Assembly (NCBI RefSeq): GCF_000276665.1
Contig: NW_004955418.1
Location: forward strand, 5,223,640 to 5,287,639
Reading direction: 5' to 3'
Origin: Chinchilla lanigera
Taxonomy: Eukaryota; Chordata; Mammalia; Rodentia; Chinchillidae
Length of the DNA stretch: 64,000 nucleotides
In this document: positions 22,590 through 34,788 of the stretch, one piece after another
Numbering within the stretch: the stretch's first letter is position 1
Layout of the letters: every line of letters starts with the position of its first letter
Notes under the pieces: generated by a model
The model's input: the letters and a program-made list of their open reading frames with translations, nothing else
The model's database searches: none
What the model was told of the DNA's origin: nothing
Translations under genes and position numbers: made by a program

Positions 22590-23512
22590 TTTTTCTTTTT
22601 GTTTTATTTTAAAGAGAATAATAAGAACAATAGCAAAATACCAACAACATAGACAAAAACAAAACAAAGAAAAACAATAAAAATAATAGTGGGTTTCTGG
22701 GGCTGGGGATTTAGCTCAGCGGCAAAAGCGCCTGCCTGGCAAGTGCAAGGTTGTGAGTTCGGTTCCCGATACCGGAGAAAAACCAAAAAAACAAAACAAA
22801 ACAAATAATAGTGGGTTTCAGAATAAAATGATAGGAATTAACCATGGTTGTTATATTACATATTGTTATCTTCAACAAAGTTGTTCAGATTACCAGATGT
22901 AAGAATGCAAGATAGATCAAATCATTAAAGGGAATAAAAAATAAAAGCAAATTAGAAATGATACAGAATTTTAGTAGACAAAATGGTAGGAATTCACCAA
23001 TGGTTGTTATCTTGCATATTGTTATCTTCAAATTAGTTGTTCAGATTACCAGATATAAGTATGCAAAATTGGTCAAAAAGAAAAAAAAATTAGGCATTAA
23101 CTGTTCCTTTCATTAAGCCATTAAACTTCAACAGTACAATTATCCCAGCTCTCCTTCTATATACATATATATGTATATATTTTCCCCTCCTTTTTTTATT
23201 TCTTTTTCTCGTTTCCCTCATCCCAGTTGTTCCTTCCTTTGTACAGCTTCTTTCCTTTTCATAATATCTCTTGTATGTTTTGGATTTTATTTACTCTTTC
23301 ATGTTCTTACACTAGGGAGACAATATGAAGTTTACACATGTGGGTCAGATTTATTTCACTTATGATTATGGTATCTAGTTGCATCCATTTACCTATAAAA
23401 GTCCTGAGTTTATCTTTTTTATAGCTGAGTAATACTCCATTGTATAAAAATACTGCATCTTTTTTATCCATTCCTCAGTTGATGGGTGATTCTATTTTTT
23501 TCTACAGAGATG
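22590..23512 (-). mobile_element. LINE-1, 3' end with doubled 3'UTR module
   Basis: Complement of an L1 end. From the left: T-rich tail, then the 3'UTR with two copies of a module (shared 'tattgttatcttca' at 22861 and 23017, 156 bp apart). A pyrimidine tract follows (about 23185-23240), then the ORF2 end ('gctgagtaatactccattgt' at 23425-23444, 'ccattcctcagttgatgggt' at 23469-23488). The element is 5'-truncated at about 23512. An ID SINE sits inside it (22699-22802). The tail and module match the L1 copies at 596-1860, 34789-35007, 54765-54990 and 60862-64000. Confidence 0.85.
22699..22802 (+). mobile_element. ID SINE inserted into an L1
   Basis: A well-preserved tRNA-derived body with box A 'tagctcagcggc' and box B 'gagttcggttccc', and an A-rich tail. 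It is flanked by a perfect 17-bp target duplication, 'aaataatagtgggtttc', at 22681-22697 and 22803-22819. The intact duplication and low divergence mark it as one of the youngest insertions in the window, and it must postdate the surrounding L1. Confidence 0.95.
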
Positions 23513-23744
23513 AGCACTGAACAGATAAGATGTAAAATTGGGGGGGGATAAAATAACATAGTTGTTGGACCTGCCTTTATTTTCCATATACTTTAATGCT
23601 TATTTCATGGAATAATTAGGGCTTTTTTTTAGAGGGAAATCCATAGGCTTTCCAGTTGTATAGTTAGATGCAGTTTAATATTACAAAGCAGTTACAAAAT
23701 GTTGACTATATTCCTGAATAGTTGAAACAAGCTTAATTCCTTCT

Positions 23745-23880
23745 TTCCAGCCATAAACATTTATTAAGTACCAAATACATGCCCAGCAGCATGTAGAAAC
23801 CTGAGCACACAAAGCTGTGAAGATATGGTCCTTGTCCTCAACAAGATCTATCAAGTGACAGGGTGAAGAAATTATATAAT
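23745..23880. mobile_element. Ancient LINE-type tail fragment
   Basis: 'aacatttattaagtaccaaa' (23756-23775), 'tgcccagcagcatg', 'ggtccttgtcctcaacaaga' (23827-23846). Same diverged family as at 17215 and 37315. Confidence 0.5.
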
Positions 23881-24849
23881 CCCACCTCAAAGACCTGGAA
23901 GACAATGTCACTCTTAAGTCAAATTGCCTAGGGGCTAATCTTGTTTTGTAGGAGAGGTAGTGCACGAATCTTCCTCTCTAGAACTGCAGGGTGAGAGGAG
24001 CAGAGAGAGAGGGACATAAAGGGCAGTGCCCTATGCCAATACCATTTCAAATTATAAATCTTGATACACTATTTACTTGTTGCTATCATTGCACTGGGCG
24101 GCTTATACTCTGCTTCTACAGTCTTAGGTAATTTTTAAAATTGGTTGGTTACTAATTAGCCAGATCATCCCCTCAAATATAAATTCATCAAAAGTAGCAA
24201 AACAGTGAAAAAAGTATTTAACTAGAAGGAAACGGGTGGTAGAATTCACACTTTTCTTCTCTAAAAGAAAGAAACAAACTAGGAAATAGAATTTTTCTTT
24301 CACAAATTCCATGATCTCAGTATGTAGCTCTGAGGTTGTCCAATGACACCTAGACAGGGTTTAGCATACAACGCTGAAGAACTAGATGAGAAGTATTCTC
24401 CCTACACCTCCTCCACCTAGAGGACTTTGCCTTCCAACACCTCTTCAGGGAAGCAGGTAGTAGGTGCATGGAGATTTTTTTCCAAAGAGTTCGTGTGGAG
24501 ATGAAATGATCCCACTGCTACCCATTCTGTGGCATTGGAAACCCTGTAGATGAGTAAAGGGATATGATATTTAATGATGAAAACAAACATTCTCTCCTCT
24601 GTGTGGATAGGTGGGTGTATTTGAAACATAAGCAAGTTCTTTGTCAGGAAGCAGTTCTGAATTCTCTATACTCTTGAATCAGTGTTGAAGACCTCATTTC
24701 ACATTAGAGAGTAAACTAAACTAAGCTTACAACTCAAAAGTATGTAAACCAACACTAAACAAAGTGTAAGAAAATAATTTGCCATGTATCACATATGTCT
24801 ATATAAAGAATGTCTTTAAAATTAATAGAAATTGAGTCAAAATTTTTGT
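23881..24849. other. No gene seen
   Basis: Minus frames of 62-94 codons (23681-24635) have no family. No repeat recognised. Confidence 0.35.
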
Positions 24850-25440
24850 AGGCACAGAGTTCTTTTAAAATGGTAGAAATGGATGCACCTTAAGATCATA
24901 ATTTTAAGTGAGATAAATCAGGTACACAAGCTTAAATATTACATGATTCACCAGTTTTCAGCTATCAGATTGGTAAAGATTCAAAAATTATACCAACTGT
25001 GAGAAAGCAGGCACTCATACATTACTGATGGGAAGATAAATTGACATAACTTTTATGGGAGAAAATTTGTCAATATCTAACAAAATGACAATGTGTATAG
25101 ATTTGATCTAGTGGTTTACCTTCAGAAATTCAACATACAAGAATGTTTATTGCTATAGGATTATTCATAGGATCAAAAAATTTCTGTTTCACTAGTAACA
25201 TTCACAAAATAGAACATTACAAAGCATTCAAAAACATTGGTGATTATTTGATCTATTGATCTGGGATAATTTTTAAGACGTGGTTAAAAAAGCAAAGTAA
25301 ATTATGTTGAATATATTACTCTCTGGCTGTTTTAAAATTTTCAACCACATAAATGTATATACTTTATTTATTTTTGAATTGTTGCCAGTTGGCAAAAATA
25401 GTCATAGAAACAATTGGTAATATCTTTGCATGAAATTTCA
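24850..25440 (+). mobile_element. Old LINE-1 ORF2/3' fragments
   Basis: Two parts. The first, about 24870-24950 ('aaatggatgcacc', 'agtgagataaatcaggtaca'), matches L1 DNA just past the ORF2 end. The second, about 24960-25440, carries the older 'ttggtaaagattcaaaaatt', 'aactgtgagaaagcaggcac' and 'cattactgatgggaagataa' stretch, an ancient L1 or HAL1-like ORF2 end. They are probably two insertions. No open frame. Confidence 0.55.
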
Positions 25441-25704
25441 CCCAAAATCAAAATGATCCTTTCTCCCTCTGTGTGCCTGCCTCCATGGGTACACATGCAG
25501 TACCAGGTGATTTTGCATATTCCCCTGTTCCATATTAACCACCAACCATCCCTACATCAGAGAATGTAGACGAAGACCATGATCACAGCTTAGCTGCTTT
25601 AGTTGGTGGGAAACTCAGCACTTCTGCCTTACCAGTAACAGAAGGACTGAACACGCTGTCTTCCTGAAAATATCTCCTACCTACATTAATTTCCAACTCA
25701 CCAC

Positions 25705-25985
25705 TTAATTCCTGATTCTTCTGGCCTTATCAGGCACATATTTCTCTGGACAGTATTCCCTGGTTCTTCTATACACAGGACTGGGTTGGGTTTCCCTCCC
25801 TTACTAAATGCCAGAGTAGCCCTGATCCTTCTGTACTACAATCATGTGTTAGCTTGTTTTCCTCCTTTCAAGACTCTATTTCATAGGGACAAGAACTGGG
25901 TTTTCCTCCTATATCTTCAGCATCTTTCAAAGAACCTGTGCAGTAATTTGAACTTATGCAATATTTGTGGAATAAAACAATGAGG
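25705..25985 (+). mobile_element. L2 LINE 3' fragment
   Basis: Pattern 'ccctggttcttctatacaca', 'ccagagtagccctgatcctt', 'catagggacaagaactgggt', ending 'atttgtggaataaaacaatg', is the L2 tail layout with its terminal 'aataaa'-like part. Diverged. Confidence 0.55.
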
Positions 25986-26172
25986 GATAGTTTTGTCAAG
26001 GATTGCTACTGAACTGGGAGCTTTGGCTCAAGCATAAGCTCTTACTCATTTCTGGATGGCAGGAAGGATAGCTGCAGAAACCTTGACCCTCAACAAAACA
26101 AGAAATATCCTTCATAGCCATTATAACATAAACCTATCAAAGCTTTGTCAGTGATGATCCCTCCCCATTTTA

Positions 26173-26522
26173 AAAGGTTTAATAGGCTAATATTAGGTTT
26201 AAAGCAAAACTGAGCAGAAGATATAGGGATTTCTCACATATCCCCTGCAGGTACAGCCTCCCTCATTATCAACACCCCCCACCGGAGTGGTGCATCTGTT
26301 ATGACTGTGTAGTTACAGCAGTACAACTTCATCACTCAAACTCTTCAGTTTACAGTAAGGTTCACCCTTAGTGTTGAACATTCTATGAGATTGGGCAAAT
26401 CTGTAACGACAACCTATCTACCATTACAACATTGCACGAAGTAGTTGCATTGCTCTGAAAACTCCCTCTGCTCCACCTGATCCCTGGGCACCACTTAACC
26501 ATTGATTCTTCTATGTTTTAAA
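26173..26522 (-). mobile_element. Old LINE-1 3'UTR (L1MA/MB-like)
   Basis: In reverse orientation: 'acagcctccctcattatcaa' (26252-26271), 'tacagtaaggttcaccctta' (26352-26371), 'ttgaacattctatgag' (26375-26390) and 'tccctgggcaccacttaacc' (26481-26500). These landmarks follow the 3'UTR of mid-age mammalian L1s. No coding part is present. Confidence 0.7.
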
Positions 26523-29254
26523 AAGTGTTGTCCCTGCTCAGCACTTACATTTCTCTGTTGGGGGAGGACAAGTAACTTCTGTTGTACCCTTCCCCCTTGC
26601 TAGGAGTAACTTAGGTAACCAGGAACCCTGTCTAGGAGCCAAAAGTTGGAATACTGTGCTCATTTTTGCATCCTTCTGTTCAAACAAATGGGTAATTAAT
26701 TTGAAGCATGGTATTTGGGGAAGTTAAATAAATCTATGAAGGAGCACTTAAAATTAACGTTCAGAATTATTGGCAGAGGACCTCTTTTCCTCCAACAAAA
26801 GTTTATGCATCAACAGATCAACTATACGAGTCATGACAGGGCATGCAGCCAGTTTCTCGTCCTTTCAAACTTTAGGGCTAGCAATAGGATTCAAATTTTA
26901 TGTTTATCTCTAAGCACATACTGCCCACTCTGGCTTCTTGTCCCCCGAAATCTAATGAACATGTGACCAGTGTCTGCAGGCACAGCCAAAAAGAGGTGAG
27001 CGACCTGAGCAGATAGAAGCCATGGTACCCAGAGTGACAACTTACAATCAGAGGTTCCCTAATAGATATTTATAATTAAACCAGATATACTAGAAAGGAC
27101 AAACATATGTGCAGCTGAATCCTTTGCTATACCAAATTACCTTGATTTCTTAAAAGAAATTTTCAAACTATCTTTTCTTCCTTGATTTTTTTTTTATGAT
27201 GGAAATACAGGAGAAAAGATTTGAGAAGGCTTTCCTGTTGTCATCAGACCAACAAAGCTAGCTCCCACCCCTTTACCCTCAACCAACTACTGACACTGAC
27301 TTTAGCTGTTACCAGAGGGTAGTCCAGGACCACAAGGAAATGTCCAACTCTTTCCTTTCTGCCCTCGCTCATCCCTTAGGAGAAGTTGATTCATGCCTCC
27401 TAGACCGCAGTAGGCAACACCGTGCCTCCCTTTCCCACAACTCCTTGCGGGAATTTGTACATCTCCTGTGAGTTGAATAAGTGTTTTTAAACAGGCAGTG
27501 TGATGGCTGAAGCTTGGAGTAGAGCCCATTATGAGTTGAAAAGAATTCCCAGCTGTGTTTCACTAGTCCCTGATCATAGCTATAGCAATGCACAGAAGAC
27601 TGCATTTCTTTAGCTCTGTGTAAGTGTATATGCATATATCCACATCAGTGCATATGAGTGCATGACTTTGAAGCGGTCGGAAAGCCCTGAGCCTTAGAGA
27701 TGAATTAATTTTCTTTGTGACATAGACCTGAGCACCCATAGGTATAGGGTAAATACATCACACTTCTCTGTTTATTAAATTGTGAAGATTCTCAGCATGG
27801 TTTCAAACATTTGAGGTATCAAAAAGAAATCAAAATCACAGGTGTCTGTGCCAAAGCAGATAGGGGCATGGAAACAAAAAATAATTTAAGGTAGGTCAAG
27901 GAACATCGGCATATATTGAGAACAAAAGTGGTGAAGTTGAAATTCAAGGTTAGCATGTGAAGGGACCCTGCTCTGGCCTGCGTTAATAAAGTAAGTCTGA
28001 ACTTCCCCTCAGCTGAAGAACTGATCTTCACGAATACGTGCTGAATTTTTCCTTAAAATTGTGTTTAATCCAAGGAGAGCTACTTATGCTGAAATGAAAA
28101 GGGGAATTTAGGAGTGAGGTATAGAAAGAGGCACCATTCTTTCAAAAAATTAGAAAATTAAGACTTAGGGTATCCATCATTTTCACTGGATTAATAATCA
28201 ATAAGGATCAGGCACCTAATGCAAAAGAAAAATTAAAGTCAAGCAAAATGGAAGCGTCTGACCGGGCACCCCCACCATCACTCAAACATGGCGACCTGTG
28301 AGTGCTGATCTGTACTCCTCATCACTGCGCACTGGCGTATCCACGTGGGGTTTCTGACCATCTGACTGAATCACCTGCAGTTTCTGTACCAGCCTTTCAA
28401 TGCCAGTTTCTCCCAGACCTTAGGCCCAATTTTTGCTCTTTGTTTGCTGGTTTACCCAAAGTTGTCATTATCTGTCAATTAAGAGCTTTTGAAACTCTGT
28501 CTTCTACGGGCTCATTCATACTCTCTTTGAAAATCCCAGTGTCCAAAAGTAGTTTTAACACGACCGGAGCAAACAACCAGCTCCTCAACAGATAACAAGA
28601 GAAAAACACAGTAAAATCTAAAATGACCAAAAGTCTAAATGTCCTCAGAAAACCTGGACAGGATGGAGGAGGAAGGCAGCAGCTTGGAAAAGGCATTGCT
28701 GCGCCTAGAAAGACAGGGGCGAGGCTTCAGCCTTAATTGCCTGCAATTTTCTCTGCATTCATTATGTTCATTCACAAGCCTTGTATTATTTTGATGCCAT
28801 TATTCTGGAGATGGCCTTGTTTTTATTTTTTTCAGTACAAGAAAGGCACACACACAAAAATTTCAACATAAGCCTGTCAGGCAAACTGTTCTCTTCTGGG
28901 AGGAAAAGGGTGGGTGAATCTATGTCAGCAAAACTATTCATTACACACAATTTCCCCAGAGCTAGAAAACTGCGTCTGGAATATGGTGTGTAGTTCCTTT
29001 GTCTGCACTGTTGCCCGTGGGGTCACATGTGTGGCTTGATTACTGAGTTCATGTTGGACCATAGCTCCTTGGCAGCAGTGTTTTTATGATGAAAGGAAAA
29101 CATGCAGCTGACTAGGATTTAAAGCTTTGTTGAAGGTCAAAAGGGGCACCTCCATGAGACAAGCTTCCTGTAAAACGGCCAGGGAACCAGTAGACTCAAA
29201 GCTATTTGTTAAGGCATATCAGGCAGCCAAGAGCACCCATTAAGTTCTGTTTGT
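26523..29254. other. Unique-looking stretch, no gene supported
   Basis: About 2.7 kb without a recognised repeat. Scattered frames of 60-97 codons (such as 28302-28595 and 27369-27635) overlap on opposite strands and resemble nothing known. I see no exon with matching splice sites. Confidence 0.4.
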
Positions 29255-29350
29255 AGAGAATTTAGGGAATTAAAACAAAATAGAAGATACAGCCCCTTCC
29301 TCTGAGGAGTGTGAAATCTAATGGAGGAAATAAAACACACAGGCAAGAAA
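29255..29350. mobile_element. Ancient LINE-type tail fragment
   Basis: 'agccccttcctctgaggagt', 'gtgaaatctaatggaggaaa' and 'taaaacacacaggcaag' match the end of the old-mammalian pattern seen at 37315-37440. Confidence 0.45.
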
Positions 29351-31737
29351 ATGGGACAGTTGCAAATGAAAATAGATAGGAACGTTTACAGGACAGCAGC
29401 GGAAACACACAAAGATGTTCACTGCTAATTGGACATGTTACAGAGATATATATGCTTCTGCTAATGCAGGCTGGGTGTGTAACCTTCATGGTGTGGGAAA
29501 AAGGATTTTCAGGAAGATATTTCAGTCTTAGGTCAGAACGCTTGATGCCCCAGGCACTGTCCAGCCTCCATACTTTAGGTATACGCGCCCCCCCCCTCCC
29601 CTCAGGTTGATATGGGGAGTGACTACGCCACAGAACATGAGCAGGGAGGGGCCAGACACTTGGGGTGGGGAAAGTGTTGGGAGAATGTCAAGGAGAGGCT
29701 CCAGGGGTAATTTCCCAGCAACTGGTAGAGTAGATACGTGCAGCTCCCAAAATAGCATATGTGCCCGTGCCTACAGATGAGTTAGGGAGGTAAGCCTCAG
29801 CACTTTGAATTCTTTCTAGTAGATTCTATCACATGAACATAAGGTAAAGAACTACTGGGATAGTCTTGGGGATTTCTTGTAACACCTATCTGGCTGAGAA
29901 AGAGAAAATAAGCCTCTCAACTCTGTGCCCTCCTGTGCCCTATCCCTTGACTGCAGACATGCTCATTTCTACCAGCTGGAATAGAAGACATCAAAGTAAG
30001 CCATGGGTAAAGAAGAATATCTGACTCTCCCAGCTGCTTCCCTCCTTGAAATGAGGTGTAATGCCCAGATTGTGGAAATGTGGACATGTGGTGTGAGGGG
30101 TGTGGCAGAGAAAGAAGTTGGCCTGGATGAAGGATGCTCACAGGACTCAGGACACATGACTTAACAACTTTTGTTACAGTTTTTGGAGTTAGTGCCCAAG
30201 AGCATTTTGGGCAATTTACATAGCCAACTGGCTTTCACTGAGAAGCATATCACTTTGTGATCCAACGATACCATTTTATAGGTATTGGGATTGCATCCTA
30301 AACATGATTCTCCATAAGAAGTTTAGTGATGCGCTAGTATAATAGTCTCCCTCTTCCTGAGGCATCTCTGTGAAGTGACATTCTTTGTCGGAAATTCTAG
30401 GGAAGCAAGTGATATGAAGTATCTCATGGACCTACCTCTAAAAATTTCCATATAGATTCTGACTGGTAAAACTTCACTATTTTATGCTAGACTAGTTTGG
30501 AATTTGGATTATGATAAAAATATATATATATTAACTAGTTGCTAAAAATATTATCCAATTCATCTCCAAATAAGTGATCCTGGGAGAGACCTCAAGGGCA
30601 GAGTCTTTCTCTTGCTACTTTTTTTATACAAAATCAATTATTTTAAACTATAAATATAAACAAAATTACTATCAAATATATTAAGAAAAAAGATGTGCTG
30701 AATTACTTGTACATGCTCAACTGATGTATTTATCAATGCTTATTAAGTTATTAAATAAAATCATTTTTATTCTTTTCCTTGATATTTGTATCTCAGAAAA
30801 CAAATTTTAATTTATAGTCTTTTCTTCCCAAGAATATCATGAGGTAAAGAACTTGCACCGGGACTGAATGAGTGTTTTGCGATTTTTGCTTTTGCAGAAA
30901 TGAAACACTGTAAGCGACATTAAGAATAATGAATTACAAAATGGTAGGGGCAGAAATCCTGGAGATCTTTCATGAAAGCGTTGGAATTACCACAAACTTT
31001 CATCCTTATCATTAACAGCCTTCAACTCACTGTGAGGGTGAGAGCCTTCCATCAAGTCAGGCCCTCATCAGCATGCAGAGAGCCTCATCTGCAGAGTGGG
31101 TGTCAGGAAGTAGCCCAGCATCCATACAATTTCCTTCACAATTAACATTTTTTGGTAACAGATTATAAGTGGATTCATAAGACGTTAATTCTACAGAGAA
31201 CAGGAGGGGAAATAACTATTAAAAACAGGACAATCACAATTCACCACAGGAACATTTGCCAACATAAAATTCTGGCCCAAGGTAATAATACTGAGTTGTG
31301 ATTACAACCTTCAGTGTGACTATGGCTATCTACAATTAATTTAAAGGAAATTATTTTCTAATTAGGAGTGCCACCCATCTGAAGCCTGAGGTTAGGAGGT
31401 AGGAGAGGGAAAAAGAAAAGTAAAATAATAATAATAATAATAACCCTGAACACCAATTTCTAATGTTCAGTTGGCTTAAAGTAGCTCTAAGAAAATGAGA
31501 TATACAGGCTTAAAATGTATATTTATTACTTCTGTTTTTAAAAAACTTAGATTATTGGTTTTTAAAATATTTGGTTGCTAATCATTACTTGTCCCTTGGA
31601 TGGAGCCTTCTCATATGATATTTAGACAGTATCGGAATCAGAAAGGACTACATTTTGCACCAGGTGTTCAAGTTCCTAAAAATGCAGCGCCTGCCCTTTG
31701 GGATCCTATCTGTCGCCCTTCCTATAGAGAGAGGTAA
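29351..31737. other. Unique-looking stretch, no gene supported
   Basis: Contains a C-rich run near 29586-29602, AT-rich DNA at about 30510-30790, and an (AAT)n run at 31423-31443. Short frames at 29262-30157 have no family. About 31000-31140 and 31300-31380 have the texture of conserved noncoding DNA. Confidence 0.35.
31423..31443. repeat. (AAT)n microsatellite
   Basis: Seven AAT units. Confidence 0.9.
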
Positions 31738-31960
31738 AAGGCGCAAAGGAAAGAGCACAGGCCTTGCTGTCAGAGGTCATGGGTTCATATCTATCTCTCA
31801 TTAGCTCAAAAATCGTACATGAATCACTTAACCCCTTGAAGCCTTAGCTTCTACTTTCATACAAAAGGGATAATTCCTGCCATGGATATCTGTCTAAGTA
31901 GGTCCCCATGAGGGCTACATGACACAGCACATGCGAAACTGATGAACACAGTGGAGTAAA
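31738..31960 (+). mobile_element. MIR SINE
   Basis: Sense MIR with 'aggaaagagcacaggccttg' (31747-31766), 'catgggttcatatctatctc' (31779-31798), 'gaatcacttaaccccttgaa' (31821-31840) and 'agggataattcctgccatgg' (31866-31885). Nearly full length for the family. Confidence 0.75.
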
Positions 31961-32390
31961 GATGACCTGGTTGCCTACATTTGGGCTGGCGTGCAGTCAC
32001 TACTCACAAACTTGTGTGTTCTCTTGCCACCAAAAAACAGTAAAAGATTAGGAATCTTTTACTCCAAATATTAGCGAATAGTTCAAAGTAGCTTACACAA
32101 GAAACAAATGCATCAGTTCACATTTCTGAAAGTCTAAGGATAAGGCTGGCTTCAGGCATGGTTTAATTCAGAGACTGAAATCATGTCCTTGGGCTTAGTT
32201 CTCTGTGTCTCGGGCTCTATGATCCTCTATGCCAACCTCACCATCACACTGGATTCCCTGGAGGTAGCAGGCTGGCTGCAGCAGTTGAAGCTTCACATCC
32301 TCACATCTGCACACCACTGTTTCCTATGGAATAAAAATAACACTGACAACAACAGCTGGAATGTATTGATCTGTGTGTCAGGTGCCTAAG
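31961..32390. other. No gene seen; one perfect short hairpin
   Basis: An 11-bp perfect inverted repeat with a 3-base loop lies at 32039-32063 ('agtaaaagatt', then 'agg', then its complement). A 68-codon frame at 32183-32389 has no family. Confidence 0.4.
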
Positions 32391-32472
32391 ATAGGTAGAT
32401 AGATAGATAGATGATAGATAGATAGACAGATAGATAAATAATAGATAGATGATAGATAGATAGATGATATGT
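32391..32472. repeat. (GATA)n microsatellite, interrupted
   Basis: GATA units broken by 'gatgat', 'gaca' and 'gataaataat' variants. The opposite-strand frame at 32378-32563 is a shadow of this repeat. Confidence 0.9.
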
Positions 32473-32494
32473 AGCTTATATGTGGGCTATACAT

Positions 32495-32600
32495 GATTGT
32501 GTCTATTTTAGGTTGAAGAAATTGAGAGATAAAGAAGTTACAAACATCTCCAAAGTCCTTCAACTAGATGGTTGGATGGAGTGAAATGGGTTTGGAGCTA
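32495..32600 (-). mobile_element. MIR-like SINE remnant
   Basis: 'tctattttaggttgaagaaa' (32502-32521) followed by 'ttgagagataaagaagttac' resembles the reversed MIR core. The tRNA-side arm is not clear. Confidence 0.4.
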
Positions 32601-34299
32601 CATTTAGTGCTCATAACTTCTTTGCAGAGTTCTTCTAGAAACCCCAGCAGAGAGCTGCTCCCCAGTGGCTGTGCGCCTCTGATGACAGAACTCACCGACC
32701 GACTTACAGCAGGAGGACACACTCTTGGGTCTAGCAGTGTGCTTAGTCCATGGGCCCCGCACGGCTGAGGAGCGTGGTGGGAAACTTGCCAAATGCGTGT
32801 GCTGAGGGAAAATGCTACTAACTGGGTAGCAAATGGCAAATGTTCCCTAAAAGAGTGTGGATATAAGCTGTAGTTGGGGTCTTCGGTGGCTTACTATTTA
32901 GAAGGAAAGCAAAACAGACACACAAGTGTCATGACACAGGAAGTCAGCCACAGTCCTCATGGACCTTCAGCAGGTTGTTCCCTGTTTATACACCAGCAGG
33001 ATGCCTGCGGGTCAGCTTTGGCTGATGAGCCGCAATGCCTGGCTTCCCCTCACCTGGAATGGTTCCTCACCTATTTTCTTAGATCCCGTCAGTCATTCGC
33101 TTACGAATCCATTCATTCAACAGACCATAGACCCCCTGCCTTGTACCCTGTGCTGTTGGCACTGGGCCCTGTAGGTGCACAATGCACAGGCTGCTTAGAT
33201 GGCCTCCACAGGGCAGTGGAGGAGCCACTGCTACAAGTACCAGCTACCAAGCAGCTTCCACTGTCACCAAGTGTAACAAGCAGCACTCCTGCCAGGTGAG
33301 GGGCAGTTTCCCCTCCCTGGGCAGTTTCCAGGGGGACATCTAATTGGAGACTCAGAGAAAAATGAGGATTGGCTATACGTAGGTGGATCCAAATAGGACC
33401 TCAGGAAATCTACCTTGTTAATACCTCTACTGACACTTTTCTATGTGCCCTCTAGTAATGGCTCCTATGACCCCCAACATTTCCAAAGCCTCTATTAGAG
33501 GTCTTCTTGCAAATTAAGACTTGGTGGCTAATCAAATCAATTTGCCTATGCTTGGAGTTTGGTAGGGCTTTGCTTTATTGTGGTCCCTATTCCACAGAGG
33601 TCTCAGAGGCTAAGGGAATGGGAGTAAGAGGTTAAGAGGGAAGATCTCTGGCTTGGGAAGTACAAAGCAGCTGCCTGACCCACCCAGACCAACTCTACTT
33701 TTGTGCTTTATCTGGTAGAAAATATAGTAAAATATCCTTGGGGGGCAGGGCACTACTGCTTAAAAATCAATTTTGAGAAGCTCTAGGCAGCATATGGATT
33801 TATTAAACAAATTTCCTTAAATCTATTGTCTTCAGATTTCTCTTTATGTGTGTTGGTGATTCAGGTGCTTGGCGGGGAGTATAACAGTCCTCATGGCACA
33901 GTCTCCATGAAAACGCTCCCATTTGCCTTAATTGGACAAATGACAATCTTTCCCTACATGAAGCCCCGTATGGAACTGCCTGGAGGTGGCAAAGAAGGCA
34001 GAAGAGGCTCCAGTGTATGTGTTTGGATGTCAGTGAAGTAAAGGTGAACTTTTGTCTAGGAGTGACCGGGGATGCTACTGCAGAAGGGCAGGCCTCTGAA
34101 CTGGATTTCACTGGATGTCAATAGCCATGGGTAGGGAAGAGGAACACCGACCAGATGAAGAGGTGAAAACAGGAAAAGGTGTGGGCCAGAAGCCAGAGCC
34201 CTGTTGGAAAACAGGGAGCAACCTGAGTATTGTACAGGGGAGTTTTACGAAATTGAACTCAAGAGCTAGCTTGGAGAACCAAGAATAAGAAATGATTTC
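32601..34299. other. Unique-looking stretch, no gene supported
   Basis: A 141-codon plus frame at 32874-33299 is the longest non-repeat frame of the middle third. It has no recognised domain, its 71-codon shadow (32959-33174) is equally open, and no good exon borders flank it. A segment at about 33095-33180 vaguely recalls the ancient LINE-type tail family. Confidence 0.35.
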
Positions 34300-34700
34300 T
34301 TTTCCCTCTTCAGGGCATTTGCACTGCTATCCTCCCTACTTGGAATGCTCTTCCTCCAGATCTCTGTACAGATCTCTAACAGTTTCTTATTATGCAGGTC
34401 TTTGATCAAATGCATTTCTTTTAAGCATTCTACCTTGACACCCTTATTAAAGAAATTCTGTGTCTCCTCTGTAACTTACTATCTAGCCCAGTAGTGGCTT
34501 CCTTTACTCATTTCCTTTACTAAATTATCTTGTGCCTTTGTTTATTTGTTCCTACCCATCTTTTTCTCACTGGAAGGCACAGCATGAAAACAGGAATTTT
34601 CCTATCCTGTTTGTTGCTGAATCTGTAGTGGCAAATAAGCTCACAGCACATAGCAGGTGTTCAATAAATATGTGTTCAGTGAGTAAATGTATATGTTGGC
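34300..34700 (+). mobile_element. L2 LINE 3' end
   Basis: One of the clearest old repeats here: 'cagggcatttgcactgctat' (34312-34331), 'acttggaatgctcttcctcc' (34338-34357), 'aggtctttgatcaaatgcat' (34396-34415), 'gtgcctttgtttatttgttc' and the terminal 'tagcaggtgttcaataaata' (34650-34669). Landmark order and direction are those of a sense L2 tail. Confidence 0.85.
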
Positions 34701-34788
34701 CACTAAGTAAAAGGAATCCTAAGTTTTTGAGTAAGGGAATGAAACAATGTTGGTAATATTGAAGAAAAGTTCATTTAAAAGCAAGATT

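Noticed and set aside
32874..33299. 141-codon plus-strand frame as a possible exon
   Set aside because: No recognised domain, another open frame overlaps it, and no convincing acceptor or donor sites flank it.
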